A stretch of DNA of 64,000 nucleotides from Apostichopus japonicus (taxonomy: Eukaryota; Echinodermata; Holothuroidea; Aspidochirotida; Stichopodidae), in assembly GCF_037975245.1 (NCBI RefSeq), contig NC_092565.1, positions 8,840,999 through 8,904,998 on the forward strand, in the 5' to 3' direction. This document shows, piece by piece, positions 60,222 through 64,000 of the stretch (the stretch's first letter is position 1; every line of letters starts with the position of its first letter). The notes beneath the pieces were generated by a model. That model ran no database searches. It was not told the DNA's origin and saw nothing but the letters and a program-made list of their open reading frames with translations. Position numbers and translations under genes: made by a program.

Positions 60222-62447
60222 ACCTTAAGTAAGAGATCTTAAGTAAGAGACCTTAAGTAAGAGACCTTAAGTAAGAGATCACAGTGATGTTTATTTATTC
60301 TAGTGACTGTAGAAGACTGCATTTCTAACACAGCCTGCTGATTCAAGACATCTGCTATTTCTAAAGATGTTTAGTTTTAGCATTCCGTGGATGCTTTAGT
60401 TGTCAGTCTGTGATTGAGTTTTGTTATTTTTGTGGTTGCAGGTTGGAGGAAGCAGAGGATAAATACAGGAACCGAGAATCTAGAGACGAAGACCTGGAGA
60501 TGATTGGATCCTTGAAAGAGATGGTTGCAGAGAAGGATCAAGTTCTCTTCAAGTTAAATGTAAGACTCCTCTCAACCTCATCAATTTAGTTTGCTAGAGA
60601 GGTGTATGGGTAAGGAGGGGGTAAGGGGGAGGGGTAAGTTAGAATTAATATTAGTGTGTCTTTATCATTCATGGTTTTTCAAGAACCATTACTGTCTTAT
60701 TACACCACTAATGTTTACTTTACCATTCCTGGACTTCAAGGAAAAGCATAGCTATCACATACAATACGTGGACTGCAAGGTACTGCTACTGTCCCATTAC
60801 AGTTCATGGACTCTTAGAAACAAGTCTACTTACCATTGTCCTACTGTACAAGACCACTCCTTTCTTTTTTCCTGGACTATTATACACCACTAATGTTTAC
60901 TTTACCATTCCTGGATATAAGGAAACATTACTATCACATAGGACAATAACTGGTGCAAGAACATGATTAATATCCCTATATCCTTAATAGACACCATTCA
61001 TGCCCCCTTTACAATGTAAAGGGAAACAATACACTATGGAGATCCATTATCACTTTCTTTACTAAGCAAACTTGTCCCACTCCCGTTACTGGGGTAACAT
61101 GTAACATTTACTCCATAATAACAATCCTGGATTAACCATCACTATCAATGTCCTTATACCACTGATATGGGTATCCCTGTATCACCAATAGTATCCTCTA
61201 TTGGTATTCCCACGTCACCATCATTGGCCTCCATTGGTATTGTTTTATCACTACCGCCAAGTAACCATACCTGCTAATGTTGTATCGTTCATGCTTTCAT
61301 GACCCTGGTGACCTCTATATATATATATTACTCACTCTAGGACGAGAAAAGGTTCTTTCAACTGGAGCTGATTAATCGTGAAACTAACTTCAACAAGGTC
61401 TTCAACACACAGCCCAATGTTGGTATCTTAAACCCATTGGCAAAGGTAAAATAAATATTATCTTTATGCAAATAAATAATGTACATCTTGAAGTTCTAGA
61501 GGTCAAGATTCATTGTACCTTTTAATGTTAAGACTTCAATTGATGAGTTAACAACAATTCAATTGTTCAAATGAAATATACATATATATGATTGAAATCT
61601 TAATGAGGTGGAATATCCAGAACAGTGAAAAACCTTCCAGCCTCCACTGGGATTCGAACCACGGGCCTTCTGCTCTGTACGCGGACACCCTAACCACTAG
61701 GTTATGGACGCTGATTGTATGTCCAGAGGTTCGAAACCGGTAAGGAAGGTCGTAATTCCACTGTAGGCGTGTGTCACCTGTATTGAACAATACTAGTTCT
61801 GTTTTGGTGAAATATTTTTGCCTTACTCTAGAGATCAAACATGATGCTAACCAACTCTAAATCGTTTGTGATTCCTAAAGGCGGATCTCAAAAGAGATTA
61901 TTCGAACAGACTTCCTTGTGCACATTTACCATTAATCTACAACAACAAATAAATTCCCACATGTGGAATCCCTTTATAAGGAAGAAATTCCTAAATATTG
62001 AAAACATTTATAGGTATGGGTTCCTTTATATGGAAGAATTGCTATATATGGGTTCCTATCTATAGAAGGAATTCTTAGGTTTAGAAGAAATTCCTTTATA
62101 TGAAAGAAGTTCCTATGTAAGAAGTTCCTATATGGAGAAAGAATGCCTACATTTATCAGGCAAATTCCTGTGTATGTATCACACAAATAAAATTTGTTTC
62201 TCTACTTCTCCAGCCACGAAAGAGAGGTTCAAGTGAGGCCCCCAGATATGTCAGTGCTCCCAATTTGAACTCATCTGGGATGATGGTATCAGCATCCTCC
62301 TCATCAGCTGGTAGCCCTAGCAACCCTCGATTAGAACCACTCCCCGACTCACCCATTCATGACATCCAGCTAAACCCGAAGAAACCTCTCCGGGAGAAGA
62401 ACGGTGCGGGCAAACCAACAAAAGGGAAGCGATTCATCAACACATGA
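41972..62447 (+). CDS. FAM184A: FAM184A orthologue, long coiled-coil protein, complete in 16 coding exons
   Basis: Coding exons: 41972-42112, 44369-45232, 50569-50689, 52310-52491, 52932-53138, 53682-53966, 54675-54796, 55940-56090, 56642-56854, 57108-57261, 57726-57853, 58303-58487, 59005-59151, 60442-60559, 61341-61445, 62214-62447. All junctions are GT/AG and all phases agree; the total is 3357 nt, 1118 residues. Two ends identify it: residues about 36-60 (VKMSKKIAQLTKVIYALNTK, then NDEHEASL) and the C-terminal part with QLELINRETNFNKVFN, GILNPLAK, SAPNL and SPIHDIQLN. In between, residues about 50-1006 are nearly continuous charged heptad coiled coil. Human FAM184A, as I remember it, is about 1140 residues with the same blocks; this protein ends sooner after the SPIHDI block and lacks the vertebrate tail. 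Vertebrates also have FAM184B, so this is probably the single pre-duplication orthologue. The molecular function of the family is poorly known; I assign none. The start is the first ATG of an exon with an in-exon 5' UTR of 20 bases, so at least one upstream non-coding exon is expected. Confidence 0.96.
42867..43024. repeat. Three-copy tandem repeat in FAM184A intron 1, unit about 50-60 bp
   Basis: Repeated words are AGCATA, AACATCTCCAACCATGG, ATGTCTTAGAGTTAAG and TTAGGTGT. The copies are moderately diverged. Confidence 0.75.
44369..45232 (+). CDS. FAM184A: FAM184A coding exon 2
   Basis: The largest exon, 288 codons, residues 48-335. The acceptor is TTGTTACATTTCAG and the donor GTCAGT. It begins VIYALNTKNDEHEASL, the diagnostic N-terminal FAM184 block, and continues as an uninterrupted Glu/Lys/Leu coiled coil. 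The frame stays open past the donor to 45439, but the composition changes at 45233, supporting the splice. Confidence 0.95.
45233..50568. other. FAM184A intron 2, 5.3 kb
   Basis: The longest intron. It contains poly-A near 48288 and a poly-G run near 49785. A 128-codon minus-strand frame (49502-49888) is rejected as chance. No exon-like island was found; a facultative exon cannot be excluded. Confidence 0.8.
50569..50689 (+). CDS. FAM184A: FAM184A coding exon 3
   Basis: Residues 336-376 (part). It begins MRAARDEASRSMIKLKEVEG after a TATAAACCAG acceptor with a weak pyrimidine tract and closes in phase 1 at a GTGAGT donor. Coiled coil. Confidence 0.9.
52310..52491 (+). CDS. FAM184A: FAM184A coding exon 4
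   Basis: The first two bases complete a Gly codon, then LLGSLEVTKQSNEATILGLQ up to HLKSLEK at residue 436. The acceptor is GCATGGTGCCAG and the donor GTAAGA. The frame agrees with exons 3 and 5. Confidence 0.92.
52932..53138 (+). CDS. FAM184A: FAM184A coding exon 5
   Basis: 69 codons, residues 437-505, ALEDLTIQKTVMKERFEREL onward, ending in a highly charged Glu/Lys stretch and MKKMKM. The acceptor is CATCATCTTCCAG and the donor GTCAGT. Confidence 0.92.
53199..53291. repeat. 22-bp C/T-rich minisatellite in intron 5, about four copies
   Basis: The unit is TACCCCCTCCCAACTCTTTC plus CC, repeated head to tail with few changes. It starts 60 bases after the exon-5 donor. It is pyrimidine-rich on the sense strand. 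Confidence 0.9.
53682..53966 (+). CDS. FAM184A: FAM184A coding exon 6
   Basis: 95 codons, residues 506-600, ELEKNLEDTTYQLTQERDSI through REQ/RISEVHTLK-type coiled coil. The acceptor is GCCCCACAG. The donor is AAG|GTTAAA, a weak match to consensus, but exon 7 continues the frame and the composition changes after it. Confidence 0.9.
54464..54566. repeat. 51-bp tandem duplication in intron 6
   Basis: GAAGAATCTTTGTAACACAG, GAAACCT and TCTTAAC.CAATAA occur twice at 51-bp spacing with about four differences. Confidence 0.9.
54675..54796 (+). CDS. FAM184A: FAM184A coding exon 7
   Basis: Residues 601-641 (part), TSLEKSKHSHATEIAGLHED to DLDEKWSETL. The acceptor is CATCTTATTTCAG. The donor AAG|GTTTGT is non-ideal. 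It closes in phase 2; the split Arg codon is finished by exon 8, giving WSETLRKECDKLRQEL, a block that matches the vertebrate protein. Confidence 0.92.
55647..55765 (+). pseudogene. Decayed duplicate of FAM184A exon 8 and its acceptor, in intron 7
   Basis: Aligned with the region from about 55917, this stretch repeats the acceptor (TTTTGATTTATTAGG against TGTTGATTTATCAGG), GGAATGTG against AGAATGTG, CACAGAGAGGAT exactly, then GCGCTGGAGCTAATCAATCT against GCCTTGGAGCAAATCAACCT. Small indels shift the frame, and the reading runs to a TAG at about 55780. There is no donor at the equivalent place. It cannot substitute for exon 8 and is best read as a relic of a local exon duplication. Confidence 0.8.
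55940..56090 (+). CDS. FAM184A: FAM184A coding exon 8
   Basis: One base completes Arg641, then KECDKLRQELTEQHREDKNA to KVTELRRE, residue 691. The acceptor is TTGATTTATCAG and the donor GTAAGA. A broken duplicate lies about 280 bases upstream. Confidence 0.94.
56221..56275. repeat. GGGAGGGAGGGGG tract in intron 8
   Basis: Pure purine on the sense strand, with many runs of three or more G separated by single A. This pattern can form G-quadruplex in DNA or in the pre-mRNA. It starts 130 bases after the exon-8 donor. Confidence 0.85.
56642..56854 (+). CDS. FAM184A: FAM184A coding exon 9
   Basis: 71 codons, residues 692-762, ISDLRGSLSTKSDKAKAELA to KLKEQQQEEMM. The acceptor is GCTTTGTCCTCACAG and the donor GTAAGA. 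Coiled coil. Confidence 0.94.
57108..57261 (+). CDS. FAM184A: FAM184A coding exon 10
   Basis: Residues 763-814 (part), KLESKLTSLHNKTLADKMEE to LMEHKRSL. The acceptor is ATTTTCTTTACAG and the donor GTAAGG. It closes in phase 1. Confidence 0.94.
57726..57853 (+). CDS. FAM184A: FAM184A coding exon 11
   Basis: Two bases complete an Asp codon, then KLRLELTQRHSAEMDQLARA and ARMELERAIELRQQQ, residue 856. The acceptor is TTCTATCTTCAG and the donor GTAAGA. The 'MELER.I' block is shared with the vertebrate protein. Confidence 0.94.
58303..58487 (+). CDS. FAM184A: FAM184A coding exon 12
   Basis: Residues 857-918 (part), DRANQSRVDDLQGHVTQRET, HISKLEDDIQKLKMDIS, EEIEFKAQEIMKV and AERRIR. The acceptor is TTGTTGTGTTTCAG and the donor GTAAAA. 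It closes in phase 2. It matches the vertebrate 'HISELDKEVQ..ELEFKGKEI' region. Confidence 0.95.
59005..59151 (+). CDS. FAM184A: FAM184A coding exon 13
   Basis: One base completes Arg918, then DVKEVLARSQQDELDSQSAE and FNRAQDLLKDKISALQI, with a Met codon split across the next intron. The acceptor is ATCTTTACTTCTAG and the donor is consensus GTAAGT. A minisatellite begins at the donor itself. Confidence 0.94.
59152..59812. repeat. Minisatellite filling the start of FAM184A intron 13 (about 60-bp monomer, partly in about 120-bp dimers)
   Basis: Monomers contain AAGTCCATTACACTGACCTC, TGACCCACATGAATGAATAT and TCAGTGTAATGTAACAGAT. A second monomer form has GCTCATTCATCACAACCTCT and ATGACTAGTCATT; alternating forms give a longer period in places. 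The first monomer overlaps the exon-13 donor (GTAAGTCCATTACAACGACC). Confidence 0.9.
60095..60280. repeat. Short-unit repeats in intron 13: TATGACCTTC and TTAAGTAAGAGACC
   Basis: A run of TATGTTGACCT and CTATGACCTT words passes into a run of 14-bp TTAAGTAAGAGACC/T units with a pure AAGT segment (about 60186-60220) in its middle. It looks like replication-slippage growth. Confidence 0.85.
60442..60559 (+). CDS. FAM184A: FAM184A coding exon 14
   Basis: One base completes Met967, then LEEAEDKYRNRESRDEDLEM and IGSLKEMVAEKDQVLFKLN, residue 1006. The acceptor is TTTTTGTGGTTGCAG and the donor GTAAGA. Matches the vertebrate 'LEEMEEKYL.RES..ED..MI' block. Confidence 0.95.
60690..60925. repeat. Partial duplication in intron 14 (about 180-bp spacing)
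   Basis: ACACCACTAATGTTTACTTT and ACCATTCCTGG occur at about 60700 and again at about 60883, with related CCATTAC and GGACT words between them. No coding content. Confidence 0.6.
61341..61445 (+). CDS. FAM184A: FAM184A coding exon 15
   Basis: 35 codons, residues 1007-1041: DEKRFFQLELINRETNFNKV, FNTQPNVGILNPLAK. This is the best conserved stretch of the C-terminal half and by itself identifies the family. The acceptor is CTCACTCTAG and the donor GTAAAA. Confidence 0.97.
61637..61713 (-). mobile_element. tRNA-derived SINE head in intron 15
   Basis: On the minus strand an A-box-like TAACCTAGTGGTTA is followed by an exact B box (GGTTCGAATCC). The overall spacing resembles a tRNA, but the flanks do not form an acceptor stem. 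The tail runs toward lower coordinates (about 61570). The orientation is opposite to FAM184A. Confidence 0.75.
61970..62150. repeat. Degenerate GAAGAAATTCCTATAT repeats in intron 15
   Basis: Words such as GGAAGAAATTCCTAAATA, GAAGGAATTC, AGAAGAAATTCCTTTATA and AAGAAGTTCCTATGTA recur at 20-30 base spacing. Many contain the short palindrome GAATTC or GAANTTC. Confidence 0.7.
62214..62447 (+). CDS. FAM184A: FAM184A terminal coding exon 16
   Basis: Residues 1042-1118 and a TGA at 62445-62447. The acceptor is TTTCTCTACTTCTCCAG. It begins PRKRGSSEAPRYVSAPNL, then a Ser-rich linker, RLEPLPDSPIHDIQLNPKKP, and a basic end GKRFINT. The SAPNL and SPIHDI blocks match vertebrate FAM184A; the longer vertebrate tail is absent. 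Confidence 0.96.
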   Translation, partial: PRKRGSSEAPRYVSAPNLNSSGMMVSASSSSAGSPSNPRLEPLPDSPIHDIQLNPKKPLREKNGAGKPTKGKRFINT

Positions 62448-62735
62448 TTGATGTTTTAGTCGTATCTAGACCTACGTGAGGTCAAGCCAGGCCATCACAG
62501 GGGTATACAGTAATGTAGTATAGGCTCTCTGTAAATACGTTTTAAAATCCGCTCATATGAACAGAAGGTAGAAGGCCTACAGGAACAGCTTTGCTTTAAT
62601 CCTGCACTTATCAATCTGTTTTGAAGCTTCAGATGTGAATTCCATAGCTGGACAATCTGTGTTCCAAATGGTTATCTATCGTTTAACTTTCCAATCAATG
62701 AGTTTGAGGGACTGGGGAAACATCCATTACAGAAG

Positions 62736-62741
62736 AATAAA
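62736..62741 (+). promoter_or_regulatory. Candidate polyadenylation signal AATAAA of FAM184A
   Basis: The first canonical hexamer after the stop codon, 289 bases downstream, followed by T-rich sequence (TTTTTTTCTTTCTT). It sits in an A-run, so chance occurrence is possible. Confidence 0.4.
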
Positions 62742-62937
62742 AAAAAAATAGAATGTGTAGTTTTTTTCTTTCTTAACAGGTATTTATTTTCTCTCTTTCA
62801 TATTATTTTTATGTTTATGACACCAGCTAGCCTACTGGTAAGGAGTGGTAGCCAGCCACCCTACTCTGTGATACTAGACAAGAATTTGTAGTAGCTATTA
62901 CCTTTTTAAAATTTGAGGTTTTACTTGTGTCCCCTTG

Positions 62938-63015
62938 TAATCCTTCCACATCATCCTTCCACATCCTTCCACATCATTTATGATGTGGAACTCATCCTTC
63001 CACATCATTTATGAT
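62938..63015. repeat. ATCCTTCCACATC short tandem repeat containing a perfect hairpin
   Basis: About five copies of CATCCTTCCACAT-type units. At 62969-62988 lies CCACATCAT, TT, ATGATGTGG, an exact 9-bp inverted repeat with a 2-base centre. If the UTR reaches here, it would be transcribed. Confidence 0.85.
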
Positions 63016-64000
63016 GCTGTAGTTACCATGATCTGTTGTATCTGCAGTTATTCAGCACAGTCTGCAGTGATGCTGTTTACTTCAGAGTGGTTATCACAGC
63101 CATATTGTTCTTAAGACCAGTTGTGTACCTCCAGTTACTCCCAATGGCAGTTGCAAGACTTTAACAGACCTTCCAAGTAGCTGTTATCCTCAGATTGGTG
63201 TTCAGAATTAGTTGCAAACACAGAAATGTCAAGAACGTTGATCATCTCCATATTAATCTTAAGAGCAGTTGAAACACCCAAATCATATTGTGCAGATGTA
63301 ACCTCAGACTTAAAAGCCTTTGTTAACACAGAAAGTGTTCTCAAGAACAGTTGCCAACATGACGATAGATTTATCGCTGTTGTTATCATCCAGGGTTTAA
63401 CAACGGGTCAAAATGCATCGCTTAACATTGTCCTCATACGATGCTAGATTTTATATTCATCCTTATCTCTTTTAGTCTTTATTATATGTATTAAAGAAAC
63501 CATCGCTTTACTTGACCAGATGGTCTTCTCTCCGTCCATTGCCCGTTAAGCTTATTCTTCCACCTTGCAGTATTCATGCAGTTAGCCTTCCATACAGCTT
63601 TTTTATCTTCTTGAAGTGCATATTTGTATTTTGGGGGGAAATTATAGTATTTTGAAGAATTGAAAAACTCTTTTGTAAAAAGTGATATAAATATATTTAT
63701 AGATAACCGAAGTAACATTTGAAATTTGTGTTTATTTCTTCTTATGTGAATGGTCTGTTGAGGGTCGCATTGTTATCAAGTTTGCCTGCAAGGTTGTCAG
63801 GCGATTACATCTACAGATTCTCTGAAAGTTGGAATGATCTCTTAGCCAGATGTTAGCATGTCCTGGACGTTAGGTTCACACTTTAACTTACTGACAGTCT
63901 ACTTTGAGAATTTTAACTACTCCTGGAAGGTGGTGCAGTGTCCTACGTGTGTGAGAGACAGCCAACAGAGCAGAAAACCCACCACTTTGTATAAAATTAT

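Larger units (their letters stand above)
62448..64000 (+). other. FAM184A: FAM184A 3' UTR and downstream flank
   Basis: No further coding exon is seen. The UTR length is unknown. A canonical AATAAA is at 62736-62741, inside an A-run. Later stretches contain the ATCCTTCCACATC repeat and GCAGTTG-type words. Open frames at 63135-63447 are short and unsupported. Confidence 0.6.

Noticed and set aside
61637-61713. A functional tRNA gene
   Set aside because: The A and B boxes are present but the flanks do not pair as an acceptor stem, and there is a SINE-like tail.
1-64000. CRISPR arrays, operons, bacterial promoters or prophage
   Set aside because: The window is clearly eukaryotic. The tandem repeats have no repeat-spacer structure with unique spacers.

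Overview
The window is eukaryotic genomic DNA from an animal. It is A+T-rich and sparse in coding sequence, with long introns bounded by GT/AG, tRNA-derived SINEs, short inverted-repeat DNA transposons and many minisatellites. Gene content (a complete FAM184A orthologue and a Tincar-like membrane protein exon) plus the short 'GGCGGATCCAGG'-ended DNA transposons point to a marine invertebrate deuterostome. An echinoderm, perhaps a sea cucumber, is my best guess; the species assignment is inference.

Layout. 1-8403: the only gene signal is one well-formed minus-strand exon (7840-8401) of a Tincar-like multipass membrane protein, whose downstream exons must lie beyond the left edge. 8404-26500: repeat-rich intergenic DNA with a LINE reverse-transcriptase fragment (20296-20645), a cluster of nested short DNA transposons (21465-23337) and a fold-back element. 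26506-28889: three plus-strand candidate exons with compatible phases, the start of an unrecognised gene whose end I could not place. 30184-34025: a disrupted minus-strand gene (32052-33728) of a repetitive, probably transposon-associated family, flanked by a pair of inverted repeats. 35226-41951: mostly intergenic, with one isolated candidate minus-strand exon, a tRNA-type SINE and a perfect palindrome.

41952-62447: a complete plus-strand FAM184A gene. I rebuilt 16 coding exons whose phases all agree. They give a 1118-residue coiled-coil protein, close in length to human FAM184A as I remember it (about 1140), with the conserved N-terminal and C-terminal blocks intact. Its introns hold several minisatellites, a decayed duplicate of exon 8 in intron 7, and a SINE in intron 15. 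62448-64000 is 3' UTR and flank.

There is no operon-like logic here and I see no sign of a novel multi-gene system. The items most worth a second look are the exon-8 relic, the minisatellite that abuts and resembles the exon-13 splice donor, the disrupted gene with a TGA where the family pattern suggests Cys, and the unrecognised gene at 26.5-28.9 kb.
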